Assembly: GCF_004331685.1 (NCBI RefSeq)
Contig: NZ_SJSM01000002.1
Location: 620,001-684,000 of the forward strand
Reading direction: 5' to 3'
Length of the DNA stretch: 64,000 bases
DNA from: Pedobacter hiemivivus
GTDB lineage: Bacteria > Bacteroidota > Bacteroidia > Sphingobacteriales > Sphingobacteriaceae
The notes beneath the pieces are model-generated. The model saw only the letters and a list, made by a program, of their open reading frames with translations, did no database searches and had not been told where the DNA came from. Positions 31,728-40,670 of this stretch are shown one piece after another (the first letter of the stretch is position 1; each line of letters starts with the position of its first letter). Made by a program: the position numbers and the translations under genes.

Positions 31728-34700
31728 TTAATTAGTATCGGGGTTAACTTTAGGTGAGGCAGGGAGGTCAAACATCGATAGATCTAAAAACGTGATGAAA
31801 CTTTGGAATAATACATTATAATCCACCGGCACCTCGTTATCGTTAAGAATTTTTAAGATATTGCCAGGGAAATACCATACACTATTAAGGGTATTGATAC
31901 TTTTTGTTTTGCCAATCAAGGCATAATAAAGAATCAGATTTATATTCAACCGGATCTTTTCTTTCTCAAACTGGCGAAATAGTTCAGGTTCTGCCAATGC
32001 AGAATAATACCCATCAGAGAATGTAGCAACTTCCCAGGGCTCAAGTTCTTTTTTAATAATTAAATTATCATTTTTTTGATCGAGAATACCCTGATCAAAC
32101 CTTTCTTCCTGACTGGATCCTGTGTAGCGTTTATCATGGGGGATTTCAATATAGGTGATTTTCTCATTTTGTAATTCTTTGATAGCGGGGTCATCTTTAC
32201 TAATACCGATTTTGAACCTGGAGAACTTCAAATCGTCTTTGAGCAGGTTTGCTTTATTTGATCTGAGCACGTTCTTTACTTCTTCAAACCTAATTTCCCC
32301 GTTGCTTCTATGGTATTGCAGTATTTTGGAAATTGCAAAATGATAAATATTTTCAGGTAATACATTGATGTAATCTGGAGGCAAATCAAACCAGGAAATG
32401 ACAAGATCCTTGAAAGAATAATGCTTTAACATAGTCAGAACAAATCCAGGCTCATGCTGCCGGATATAATCGGCCAATAGGGTGCGGTAACCTTTCTCTG
32501 ATATTTCCTGTATTTGGTCTATCAATGTAACTGACTGCTGCCATTTAATTATACCTTTGTCTTCGAAAATGGAGAGCGCCTTATCGAAGCTAAAAAAGGA
32601 ATAGTCCTTCCGCTGATAATACTTAGTCCAGAAAACCGAAATAGATAGCAGGTCGATCTTTCGATCCTGATGTAACGCAAGCCGCAAGTAAGTCAAAATA
32701 TCAACCCACATATCAAAACTACCCTTTTCCTTATATTTGGCTAAGAAATCCTTTAGTGATAAATTGAGATAATCATTTTGGTTAGGCAACTTGCCAAGTG
32801 CCAATAGTTTCTTTTTAACATCATTTAAGACCCAGTTTGACCGGAACCCCTCAATTTTTAGCTTTTCAAGAATATCAGACAAAATATAAATTGCTTTCTG
32901 TTCGTCCCCATCTATATATTGCTGAACGGCAAGTGTTAATCCTTTGAAATTTGGTCTCTGGTCTTTAAAAATATACAGATCTTCTAAAATGTAGGCAACA
33001 GCTTCACGGTGATGAAAACTTTTAGTGTCATTTAGCAACTGATTTATTCTTTCCTCAGACAGTGGTTCTTCATGTTCCTCGAAGAATGTGGCCTCTTGTT
33101 CAAGATCATTTCTCAGCTCCCTATAAAAATGTTTGGTGTCATAATGCTCGTCACTTGTTGTATTTAGCAGTAATGATCCATCATTAGTACGCAGATAATA
33201 CCACATACCAAACAAATAACGACTGCTTGTAACATCTTCCTCAGTAAAACCATGCTCCTGCAGGGCTAATATATAAGTATAATAAAATTCATTGAGCGTT
33301 GACATATGGTCACGACTCACAATGTTGATGATCAATGATAAATCATAATAAGCTGTAATATCAAGATCATCAGCTGATAATTCCGGGAGCGTTTCCCTTA
33401 GTTGTTTATAGAAATCCTGAATAGCCTCAAAATCGACAACTTCCCGCATTAATTCCTTAAAATTATTTATTGAGGAGTACCATTTCACAATGGCTTTTTT
33501 TTCCTCCTTACCCAGGTCGAAATGAACATAACGTGACTGGAACCTTTTATTTCCAGATAACAAGGATTGATAAACAACAGAATTCACCTTATTTAGAGTG
33601 CCTGAATAGTTAACCTTGCTTTTCCTTAAATAGGTAATCAAACTGTCGTGGAAAAGCGAGATCCGGTTAAGGCGGCGTTCAAATAAATAGGGATGTTCAA
33701 TCACAAACTCGTTAACGTACAGGCTACTATCGCTTTCAAGAAAAAGACTGATCTCAGACTGCATGATAAAGCCCCGTGAACATAGAAATAGTGCCAGGGC
33801 CTGTTTTCCCTTCTCATTTTTTATAATCTTGTCATAATACTTGTCAAGGGATTCAAATCTTTCAAAATCCGGAATATTGCCGTCCTTCTTATATTGTTCT
33901 GCTATATACTTCACCAGTATCGGGTAACCGTCTGTGAGTGTATAGATTTTTTGGATCAGATCATATTCGTCAAAGTGGTAAAGTTCGTTCAGAACTTTTT
34001 TAGTCTGCTCTCTGTTCCAGTTGGATAGTACCTGCTTGTTCCAGGTAAGAGTTCTGAGTAAGGGCCTGCTGAGAATAATTGTCTTCGTGTTTTTCTGAAG
34101 TTTGTCAATAAATTGAACATACTCCTCCAGATCATCAGGATTGTAATTTTCAACGTGGTCAAGACCGTCTATTATAACCGTTACATCTCTTTCTGATATT
34201 TTTTCAATGATCTCGTCAATAGTATGCTCACGGTAGTCGCTAAATAATTTTTTAGAGAAATCTTTTAGAAAATTCCTGAATTTCAGCCTGTCCTCATAAT
34301 CCTTGTCCTGGTTGGAGACCCAGAAACGATAGAGTATGCTTTTATATTTGAACTTCTTTTCCAAAAAGCTGACCAGATGGCTCTTCCCAACTCCGGGTTT
34401 TCCTTCCAGAACCAAAATGTTTTCACCCTCCAAAATTTTAACTGCAATTTCAACTGTGGGTTCGACAAGATGTGTTTGAAAAATATTAATAGGTGGCAAG
34501 TCTATTTTGGACATCTTAAAAATGCGGTTGTCCAGGCAGTTGCTCAGGAATTGATCGATTAAGGATTTACGCAAGTAATCAGTTTTATAAAGTTCGTCCA
34601 CTATAGTCTCAATTTCAGTACGGCTGAGAGAAACTATGTAAACGTCCGCTATTTTTTTAGTAGGGAAGCCAAGAATGTGGCAGTCCGGGACGAAATTAAT

Positions 34701-34985
34701 GTCTTTAAAAAACAACACATTTGTAGAGGATGACAGTAGGTGCTCTTTTCCGGAAATGGTAATTTTTCCATCTTTAACGATTAAAGAATCGAATGAAAGA
34801 TTGTCGATATCTTTAATCTGGAAAAAATAGGTATTACCACCTGAAGTTAGTTTTATATCATCAAATTTATGTCCTACGACAGCTTCCAGTTCAATACTGT
34901 CAAAATCCCTTTCCACGTCCATATAAGCGAGCAACATTGTTGCTACCTGATGCTGGTATGTATATCCTATTAGCGCATTTCTCAT
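31728..34985 (-). CDS. Nuclease-STAND protein (DUF4297/Cap4-like N-terminus, Avs-like antiphage protein)
   Basis: 1085 residues. N-terminal PD-(D/E)xK-type nuclease pattern: GYTYQHQVATMLLAY, then ELEAVVGHKFDDIKL (Asp 42/43) and NTYFFQIKDID (Q-I-K, Lys 58), as in DUF4297/Cap4 endonucleases. A STAND-type P-loop NTPase follows with Walker A EGKPGVGKSHL (195-202) and Walker B VTVIIDGLDHV (268-278), then KTIILSRPLLR. The remaining ~650 residues are helical, probably a sensor repeat domain. Such architectures are known antiphage sensors: ligand binding oligomerises the STAND and activates the nuclease. The specific trigger here is unknown. AT-rich compared with the conjugation genes, consistent with acquired cargo. 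Confidence 0.85.
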   Translation of the reverse strand: MRNALIGYTYQHQVATMLLAYMDVERDFDSIELEAVVGHKFDDIKLTSGGNTYFFQIKDIDNLSFDSLIVKDGKITISGKEHLLSSSTNVLFFKDINFVPDCHILGFPTKKIADVYIVSLSRTEIETIVDELYKTDYLRKSLIDQFLSNCLDNRIFKMSKIDLPPINIFQTHLVEPTVEIAVKILEGENILVLEGKPGVGKSHLVSFLEKKFKYKSILYRFWVSNQDKDYEDRLKFRNFLKDFSKKLFSDYREHTIDEIIEKISERDVTVIIDGLDHVENYNPDDLEEYVQFIDKLQKNTKTIILSRPLLRTLTWNKQVLSNWNREQTKKVLNELYHFDEYDLIQKIYTLTDGYPILVKYIAEQYKKDGNIPDFERFESLDKYYDKIIKNEKGKQALALFLCSRGFIMQSEISLFLESDSSLYVNEFVIEHPYLFERRLNRISLFHDSLITYLRKSKVNYSGTLNKVNSVVYQSLLSGNKRFQSRYVHFDLGKEEKKAIVKWYSSINNFKELMREVVDFEAIQDFYKQLRETLPELSADDLDITAYYDLSLIINIVSRDHMSTLNEFYYTYILALQEHGFTEEDVTSSRYLFGMWYYLRTNDGSLLLNTTSDEHYDTKHFYRELRNDLEQEATFFEEHEEPLSEERINQLLNDTKSFHHREAVAYILEDLYIFKDQRPNFKGLTLAVQQYIDGDEQKAIYILSDILEKLKIEGFRSNWVLNDVKKKLLALGKLPNQNDYLNLSLKDFLAKYKEKGSFDMWVDILTYLRLALHQDRKIDLLSISVFWTKYYQRKDYSFFSFDKALSIFEDKGIIKWQQSVTLIDQIQEISEKGYRTLLADYIRQHEPGFVLTMLKHYSFKDLVISWFDLPPDYINVLPENIYHFAISKILQYHRSNGEIRFEEVKNVLRSNKANLLKDDLKFSRFKIGISKDDPAIKELQNEKITYIEIPHDKRYTGSSQEERFDQGILDQKNDNLIIKKELEPWEVATFSDGYYSALAEPELFRQFEKEKIRLNINLILYYALIGKTKSINTLNSVWYFPGNILKILNDNEVPVDYNVLFQSFITFLDLSMFDLPASPKVNPDTN

Positions 34986-35300
34986 AGTTCTTAATTATAG
35001 CAATATAAGATCTATTCGAAAGACATAAACTTTTGCGAAGAGGTTTCTTTGGTTGTGAGGCATTATTTGTTAGGTTTTGTTCAGCTAATATCACTAATAC
35101 AATTGAATTTCTTTTACCGGGATTTTTGAAAACCCGCTATTTAAGCAGCAAGGGACAGAATAATGGCGTGCATGCCGGGAATGGATGTAGTTCTTATGTT
35201 TCGGTTACCTTGGGAAAGATTTATCTGTGAAAATTTTTTTTATAGATTAGCAGTATAGAGCTATGGTCGATTTAGAAACAATAGACAAATAAACTTCAAA
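34986..35300. other. Non-coding gap upstream of STAND gene
   Basis: 315 AT-rich bases. It would hold the STAND promoter, but no TAnnTTTG box is clear on the minus strand. A weak hairpin CGGG...CCCG sits near 35119-35137. No gene is evident. Confidence 0.5.
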
Positions 35301-35561
35301 TTACCAGCGCTTTAGGGACTTTCCTGTTAATGTATGGTATTCTTCAAAGAGCCTGTCATATAGTCCCTTCTCAAATTTATATGGGCCATATGAGGTATCA
35401 TATTTAGTATATTCCCGATCTTCCCTGGTACAGGAGACGTCTATTCCTGCCCGTATCATTTCTGCCGTATTGTTGGTCATTTTTGTATCATCAGAGGTAG
35501 ACGAGATAACTTCAGCTGTCTTTGATCTTCTGTCTACAATGATCTGCGCATAACTACCCAT
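35301..35561 (-). CDS. Small hypothetical protein of cargo cluster
   Basis: 86 residues: MGSYAQIIVDRRSKTAEVIS start, a short polar middle and an aromatic C-terminus (YGPYKFEKGLYDRLFEEYHT). Overlaps the end of the next gene upstream by 8 bases on the same strand, so the two are co-translated. Not recognised. Confidence 0.6.
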   Translation of the reverse strand: MGSYAQIIVDRRSKTAEVISSTSDDTKMTNNTAEMIRAGIDVSCTREDREYTKYDTSYGPYKFEKGLYDRLFEEYHTLTGKSLKRW

Positions 35562-35814
35562 TGTTTATAGCTGTTATGTCTTTTTTGATCCTGTCTGCTT
35601 CAAGTTGAAACTTAGAAACAATCGCCGGGATCTGGTATGGATCGTTTGTTACTTCATGTGCATATTGCTCAAAAGTCTTAAGGTCATTCTCACGATGCTT
35701 TAATAGCGATGAAGCAGTAGTAGTTAATGGCATTTCATCACTGGTCAATTCCTTTATTTTGTTTTCCAGGACTTGTTTTAGGTCCTGAACGATTGCTGTT
35801 AATTCTTTGATCAT
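35554..35814 (-). CDS. Small helical hypothetical protein
   Basis: 86 residues from the preferred start at 35814 (MIKELTAIVQDLKQVLENKI). Almost entirely helical with heptad-like Leu spacing (LKHRENDLKTFEQYAHEVTN, FQLEADRIKKDITAINNG). Coupled to the gene at 35301 by an 8-base overlap. May be a coiled-coil partner; not recognised. Confidence 0.6.
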   Translation of the reverse strand: MIKELTAIVQDLKQVLENKIKELTSDEMPLTTTASSLLKHRENDLKTFEQYAHEVTNDPYQIPAIVSKFQLEADRIKKDITAINNG

Positions 35815-35882
35815 ATTCAAATATACACCAAACAAAAGCAACCTCAAAAGTTACAACCAACATGATTAAAGAAAATTAAATG

Positions 35883-35910
35883 GGGCGGGATGCAGGCTCC
35901 CGAAGGGCTT
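35883..35910. repeat. Repeated CCCGAAGGGC-type block
   Basis: GGGCGGGATGCAGGCTCCCG followed by AAGGGCTT matches the block at 31617-31645 (GGGTCGGGACGCAGGCACCC then GAAGGGC) with few differences. Both lie in gaps next to cargo genes. The unit can fold as CCC-GAA-GGG. Confidence 0.5.
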
Positions 35911-35959
35911 GTTGAAATGAAAAGGCCTCAGTAGATGTCAATACTTAACAAGGCAATCA

Positions 35960-36526
35960 TCAATGTTCAATTATTGTCCATACATCATCTTCCAAATGAA
36001 AATGGATGGAATTGAAGGTATCTGAGATTTCTGAGGGATTTAATTCGGAAGCAAATCTGATTGTGTCCTGGATGATCAGTTTAAAACCATCCTGAGAATC
36101 CAAACGTCCACTTAAATATTTATTGCATTGATTTACATATTCAATCGGTGAAGTGGCAACAGACTGGCAATTCTGGAAATATAATTTTTCAACCCCTTCT
36201 GTCGCGTATCCAAAAATAAAAGGTTTATGATCATCATACAGACCAATGAGTGTAATCGTGCTTCCTTCTGCAACAGGGTATGCCTTTATAAAGCTGATTA
36301 ATTCCGACGGATATAAAACACTGACTTTCTGCAGGTGAGCTGCAAGGGTTGACCCCCAAACTGCGTCGCCTGTGATACCGCAAGCGAGGTGGTCGTTAAT
36401 TTTAAAAATCTTTTTCATCTCATCGGAACGAACGATCATATCATTCTTATCGCGGTAAGTTCTTTTTCTGTCTGCAAACAGTACAATGTCTTTTGGTAAC
36501 TCTAGAATTGCGAAAACTATACTCAT
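35960..36526 (-). CDS. Proteasome/HslV-like Ntn-hydrolase candidate
   Basis: 188 residues. The start MSIVFAILELPKDIVLFADR followed by MIVRSDEMKKIFKI and LACGITGDAVWGSTLAAHLQ mirrors the order in HslV/proteasome beta subunits: nucleophile at residue 2, acidic residue at strand end (Asp 19), Lys near 38-39 before I-F-K-I, then the G-x-T/A-G-D-A helix start. Later TITLIGLYDDHKPFIFGYAT matches the A/T-S-L-I-I-T-x-x-G strand. The N-terminal residue would be Ser after Met removal. This is inferred from pattern only. It is monocistronic with AT-rich flanks beside a HEPN gene. Confidence 0.6.
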   Translation of the reverse strand: MSIVFAILELPKDIVLFADRKRTYRDKNDMIVRSDEMKKIFKINDHLACGITGDAVWGSTLAAHLQKVSVLYPSELISFIKAYPVAEGSTITLIGLYDDHKPFIFGYATEGVEKLYFQNCQSVATSPIEYVNQCNKYLSGRLDSQDGFKLIIQDTIRFASELNPSEISDTFNSIHFHLEDDVWTIIEH

Positions 36527-36694
36527 GATTTATATAATGTAAAGATTAGCTCTTGATCCACCAAGATACATTTAAAAATATTGCATGGCAGGCTTTCAGA
36601 TCACCATCAGGCAAAAGGGCTGATCATTTGTGGAAACTTGTTGTTCAAAATTGACTACATTAATCGAAATTTGAATTGAAATAATCCAAGCGAA

Positions 36695-37729
36695 ATGGTT
36701 GTCAAACTTTCCTTTGAACTTAAATACTATATCCCAATTGTTGATGACATTACTTTCGTCCATAGTTATGCTGATTTTGCCACTTTTAAATATAGGTTTG
36801 TTAGGATAGCCCATATTTCTGACGACCCGGTAATAGCTGAATTTTCAACAACCACGATTATTATTGAATTCATTCCGGAAATAGAGGTTAGTAGCTGGGA
36901 CATGGAAAAGCATGCCAAGGAGGCGTTCATTGCATGTCTGCTATTTATTAACCAATACCTGGATGCTTACAGACTTGCAAACAATATCGAGTTTATAAGT
37001 AATTTTACAATCCCCGATCTGCCCCCGTATATCATAATGATTATTGGTGATGATACAATTGGATATACATTACCTCATTTGACAAAAGTAGCCGGGATCA
37101 GTACTCCGAGCAAGGACATGACAAAACTGGCTACCGAAAAAATAATTGTATGGGATGCATATAGACGCTTTGGAGTAATAGATAAATTCAGAAGTAAGGC
37201 GATTTATCACCTTTACACGGAAGAATTTATGTTTGCCATTATAGAATTACAGACATCATTTGAAGCATATATCCGGATGTGCCAGCACCTTATTCTTCAA
37301 AAGCAGAATCTGCCTGAGGCTGAAATAGAGAAACACCTGCTTTTTCCTTTAAAAAATACAATTGAACAACATTTAGCAAAAGCACTTAAGGAAAATCTGG
37401 ATTTCAAAACAAATACGCATATTTCAAAATGGAATCTTTGTTTGTATAAATTGAGAAATGAGATCATACATACAGGCAGGATGGTATTCTTTGGCAACGA
37501 AGCGTATGAAGCTTATGATTCTTATCAGGAGGTGATCAATTATCTTTCAGACCTGATGGTAAGGGAAAAGCTTATTTCAGCAGATAAGAACATCGATGTC
37601 ACCGATCTTAATAAAAATATATTCGAAAACCATGATCCAATCCTTGCAAAAGAAGAGCTGAAAAAAAGAGGCATTCTGACCTTTTTGGAAGGAAATGATC
37701 TTGAATCCAAGCCTGCTTCCGGCAGTTAA
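36695..37729 (+). CDS. HEPN-domain protein, probable RNase effector
   Basis: 344 residues. The C-terminal helical domain contains LYKLRNEIIHTGRM with R-x4-H (Arg 254, His 259), the HEPN RNase motif, in a setting like the ApeA-type HEPN family (AIIELQTSFEAYIRMCQHLI as the first long helix). The N-terminal ~150 residues are mixed alpha/beta (FVRIAHISDDPVIAEFSTTT) and may sense or bind a ligand. It lies divergent from the Ntn-hydrolase-like gene (168 bases apart), suggesting shared regulation or joint function. A defence or abortive role is inference. Confidence 0.7.
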   Translation: MVVKLSFELKYYIPIVDDITFVHSYADFATFKYRFVRIAHISDDPVIAEFSTTTIIIEFIPEIEVSSWDMEKHAKEAFIACLLFINQYLDAYRLANNIEFISNFTIPDLPPYIIMIIGDDTIGYTLPHLTKVAGISTPSKDMTKLATEKIIVWDAYRRFGVIDKFRSKAIYHLYTEEFMFAIIELQTSFEAYIRMCQHLILQKQNLPEAEIEKHLLFPLKNTIEQHLAKALKENLDFKTNTHISKWNLCLYKLRNEIIHTGRMVFFGNEAYEAYDSYQEVINYLSDLMVREKLISADKNIDVTDLNKNIFENHDPILAKEELKKRGILTFLEGNDLESKPASGS

Positions 37730-38176
37730 GGAAATAAAGTGGGTAATACGCTCATCACGGCCACGATTAGCGCTCCAAGCCGAACAGCGATTTTACGATT
37801 AAGCTTGAGTTGGGGCCGTGACAAAAGGTCCTCGTTAATTTCCTCTCAGTCCCGGGCTAATGCAGCATTTAAAGTTTAACTCTGATGTGTGCGTAGCGTT
37901 TTAGGATGGAATACTCTGGTTGCACAAATTGGGATGAGGTGCGGATCTCGTAGGTAAAAAATAGTTAAACACTTTTGTAACTGTGTTTAGGTATTGGAAA
38001 TAAGAATTTTTATTTATATAATTGTGAATGCTTGTTGGCAAGCTTGCCCGTTCGTGCAAAGATTTCATCAGCCAATTATATTGTTTAATAAAGCAAACCT
38101 ACCTGCTTATTATCCAAACAAGATTACGAACGCAATAAACCTGGATGATTAGTCGGTATTAAAGGAATGTTTTATT
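37730..38176. other. Non-coding gap with palindromic element
   Basis: About 450 bases. Contents: the palindrome at 37755-37821, then no gene. TGAGGTGCGGATCTCGTAGG (from 37935) recurs imperfectly at 39074 (about 22 of 29 positions). Confidence 0.5.
37755..37821. repeat. Long imperfect palindrome, copy 1
   Basis: Outer 8-bp stem TCACGGCC (37755-37762) / GGCCGTGA (37814-37821), inner CAAGC/GCTTG. The right arm contains TTGAGTTGGGGCC, matched by TTGAGTGGGGCCC in the palindrome at 40671-40743; the left arms both contain a C-AAGCC. It may act as terminator of the HEPN gene, or be a mobile palindromic repeat. Confidence 0.5.
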
Positions 38177-38959
38177 ATGAAAACAGTTGAGTACTTCAAA
38201 CTCCAAGCAAAAAATCTGCACAAAGATTTTAAAACCCAAAATTCTTATTTCGATCCCACTTATGGGCACGACGTTTACGAGTATGCACCAAAGTTTTTCG
38301 ATGTAGATGCACTGGCTCTCGATTTCGATATCGATGAGCACAATTTTACCTTAATGAACGCTCAGCACTATATTGCACGTTTGGCGGGATTTCGAAAATG
38401 GACTGATATGCTGAAAGCATCCACCTCAACATTAGAATTATCAAAACTACTCTTTGACAACATGCACAAAGTGAGTGTTATTGAATGGGACATTTATATT
38501 TCTAGTGAAGAACGTGACAAAGGTTTTCGTTTTGATGACGAATTTAAACTGGATATTTTCAAAGCGGTCTTTGACGAAGTAGATGGCCATCAAAGTGACG
38601 GCACAGACTACCGCTTACAGCGAGAAACAGAAATGCCAATGAATGAAAGTCAAAATGTTAAACCAAAAAAAAACGAAATGGAAAATAAAATTACCGTTAA
38701 AATTACTGCCCTACCATTGGTGGGAGAAGATAGAATAGAATTTGTTAATACGGCCAATGAAGTATTTGAGGACGTCTTAGAAAGACTTGAGCCAGAAAAC
38801 CCTGACTCGGTTCGTAAATTATGGGATGCAGAGAAATATATCGATGAAAGTCTGTTGAGACCAGATATGTTGCCAATCGATAGAGATTATGCGCTTTCTT
38901 TGATTGATGCATTCTTGGTTCATCATGTTATGGAACTTGCCGTTGAAACGGACAATTAG
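38177..38959 (+). CDS. Hypothetical protein with conserved Bacteroidota N-terminal domain
   Basis: 260 residues. The N-terminal ~90 residues (YFKLQAKNLHKDFKTQNSYF, DFDIDEHNFTLMNAQHYIAR, LAGFRKWTDMLKAS) match a small domain I have seen in many Bacteroidota hypothetical proteins, where A-Q-x-x-I-A-x-L-A-G-F-x-x-W-x-x-L resembles the helical glyoxalase-associated module. The middle is a charged linker (KPKKNEMENKITVK), and the C-terminus is helical and acidic. Function not known. Confidence 0.65.
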   Translation: MKTVEYFKLQAKNLHKDFKTQNSYFDPTYGHDVYEYAPKFFDVDALALDFDIDEHNFTLMNAQHYIARLAGFRKWTDMLKASTSTLELSKLLFDNMHKVSVIEWDIYISSEERDKGFRFDDEFKLDIFKAVFDEVDGHQSDGTDYRLQRETEMPMNESQNVKPKKNEMENKITVKITALPLVGEDRIEFVNTANEVFEDVLERLEPENPDSVRKLWDAEKYIDESLLRPDMLPIDRDYALSLIDAFLVHHVMELAVETDN

Positions 38960-39028
38960 GTTATCCAACTTAAATAAATGGCTATTTATTAGGAATGGGG
39001 GATTATTCAGAAATTTGTCATCGGATTA

Positions 39029-39064
39029 CGCGTACAGTTTGAACTGGGGTTCATGCTGTACGCG
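39029..39064. terminator. Strong nested hairpin
   Basis: A 9-bp stem CGCGTACAG / CTGTACGCG, with an inner stem TGAAC/GTTCA around TGGG. It lies 70 bases after the stop of the gene at 38177-38959 and may terminate it, although no long T-run follows. Confidence 0.5.
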
Positions 39065-39191
39065 CTATTAGAGTGATGTTCGGATCTCATACTTGAAAAA
39101 TATATGGTGGAGATTGGGAAGGCTTCAGTATTTGGGGTTATCCATATTTGAAGATTCGTAAAACATCCTACAAGTCAATTGAAAAGTTGGG

Positions 39192-39227
39192 GTGGCCAGT
39201 TTGCCCAAACGGAGTGACCAATTTGCC
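39192..39227. mobile_element. Possible remnant of an IS21-type end
   Basis: GTGGCCAGTTTGCC (39192-39205) and GTGACCAATTTGCC (39214-39227) are 12/14 identical and 22 bp apart, the spacing and type of repeated ends of Bacteroidota IS21-family elements. Further right, translated fragments such as LRKLAKEQVPKRDW are broken by stops. No transposase gene is left. Confidence 0.35.
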
Positions 39228-39465
39228 GAAATACAAAAATAGATCTTCGTAAGCTAGCAAAAGAACAAGTTCCTAAACGTGATTGGTAGGGAAAGCCAGC
39301 ATGGCTTGAACAGAAAGCAGGTCTGTTGTAATAGGTAGCATTGGTCTTGCTTTCCAAAAGAAAAAAGGTGATTTAAGTTGGAAAGGTATCTCCAATAAAT
39401 AAAATAATAAATTTTTTAGTCCTCTTTTAAGTGTCGAAATTTATAGAAACATAAATTATAATAGC

Positions 39466-39957
39466 ATGAAAGAACTTTTACCATTTTTTACGGCACTTGC
39501 CAACCCTTATGAAGCTTACCTTTCTGAAAATAAAGGCACTAATGATGATGTTGAACTGATTATTGCGTATAATACTCACAAGGATGAGCACCTTAAGCAA
39601 ACAGCAGAAGAGTTAGACCGTCTTCTGGAGGGTAACGCAGCACAGGTCAGGCTTCAGGCTACAGACGTCACTAATAACTGGGAAATTATCGTTACAAGCC
39701 AGGGAGAAATTAATGACAGCTTTACACTCTTTAATGTCAACATCCACCATCTTGCTATGAATGTAATTGAAGAATTCCTGGAACGCAGTCAGCAGGTTAA
39801 ACTGACACTTAAGCACAATCAGAGACATAAGCTAAATGCTGTGTTCAATCTTGATATTGTTGAATTGCAGCAAGAAAGCTCATTTCTCGACATCCCTATT
39901 GATTTGGTAAATGCGACTATTGAAAGTTTGAAAAATAATGATAAAGCAAAAGGATGA
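39466..39957 (+). CDS. Hypothetical protein
   Basis: 163 residues: helical N-terminus (LLPFFTALANPYEAYLSENK), a central strand-rich part (EIIVTSQGEINDSFTLFNVN) and a C-terminal helix (DIPIDLVNATIESLKNNDKA). I see no known motif. It has its own terminator 20 bases downstream. Confidence 0.6.
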   Translation: MKELLPFFTALANPYEAYLSENKGTNDDVELIIAYNTHKDEHLKQTAEELDRLLEGNAAQVRLQATDVTNNWEIIVTSQGEINDSFTLFNVNIHHLAMNVIEEFLERSQQVKLTLKHNQRHKLNAVFNLDIVELQQESSFLDIPIDLVNATIESLKNNDKAKG

Positions 39958-39978
39958 AAATAATGGATCCTTGAATAA

Positions 39979-39998
39979 AAGGCGGCTATAGCTGCCTT
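39979..39998 (+). terminator. Terminator after hypothetical gene
   Basis: Stem AAGGCGGCT / AGCTGCCTT (one G-U pair) followed by the T-rich CTATTCTCTTATT. Confidence 0.7.
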
Positions 39999-40057
39999 CT
40001 ATTCTCTTATTATTATAGTGTTTGCTACAGCGACTTTTTTTTATTGAGGAGATTATT

Positions 40058-40387
40058 TTATTCAGAATCTTCTTCTTTTAGGAGGTGGCTAATGTCTCGC
40101 TTTTTATAACTCTTTTTTGCTTGGCGCTTAACAACTTCCCAGATTAGTTCTACATCAGTATCAGTAATGTCGGCAAGCTTCAGTAGGTCGTTAACCGTAA
40201 AATTCTCCGGTGCGCTAAACTTCGTAACATATCCATCATGTCCTATACCCATAGCTGAAATTAAACCAGTTTTATACATACTACCGACATCATCCATTTT
40301 TGTAACTGTACCTGTTTCAAAACGAGACTTGATGTTTTTTAAAGCATTTTTAAGTGTTTTGGGATTAACTCTCTTTTTGTCTGTCAT
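40058..40387 (-). CDS. Small hypothetical protein, possible DNA-binding regulator
   Basis: 109 residues from the ATG at 40387 (MTDKKRVNPKTLKNALKNIK); an upstream start at 40414 is less likely. The helix pair FTVNDLLKLADITDTDVELI and KRQAKKSYKKRDISHLLKEE is basic and could be a small HTH, similar to short Xre-like proteins. The direct repeats 80-115 bases upstream would suit an autoregulated gene. Confidence 0.55.
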   Translation of the reverse strand: MTDKKRVNPKTLKNALKNIKSRFETGTVTKMDDVGSMYKTGLISAMGIGHDGYVTKFSAPENFTVNDLLKLADITDTDVELIWEVVKRQAKKSYKKRDISHLLKEEDSE

Positions 40388-40466
40388 GGGATATTTTCTA
40401 ACTAAAATCCGCATGTACCCCTACACATGCAATAAATAACAATTTAACCCAATTAAATAACATTGA

Positions 40467-40501
40467 ATTAGTGTTATAATATTTGATATTAGTGTTATAA
40501 T
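40467..40501. promoter_or_regulatory. 14-bp direct repeats, candidate operator
   Basis: ATTAGTGTTATAAT occurs twice (40467-40480 and 40488-40501) with a period of 21 bp, two helix turns; a third partial copy ATTAGTTATAT follows. It lies upstream of the minus-strand gene starting at 40387 and is a likely operator. Confidence 0.6.
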
Positions 40502-40670
40502 TAGTTATATTTGAGTGTAAAATTATGATGACAGTGTGAAAACACCTTAATGCGATAATTGTTTAGTTAATTAAATGGCATTTGAATTTTGAATCTTGCT
40601 TTGAGAATGTAGGAATTTTTAAAGACGCAAGATGCAGGAGATAGATGCCCATTCATTATCTTTGCCGGTA

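Larger units (their letters stand above)
38960..39465. other. Non-coding gap with hairpin and IS-end-like remnant
   Basis: 506 bases without a real gene. It has a strong hairpin (39029-39064), an imperfect repeat of the 37935 sequence (39074-39103), and tandem motifs at 39192-39227 that look like an insertion-sequence end. The rest is AT-rich and could promote the plus-strand gene at 39466. Confidence 0.5.
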
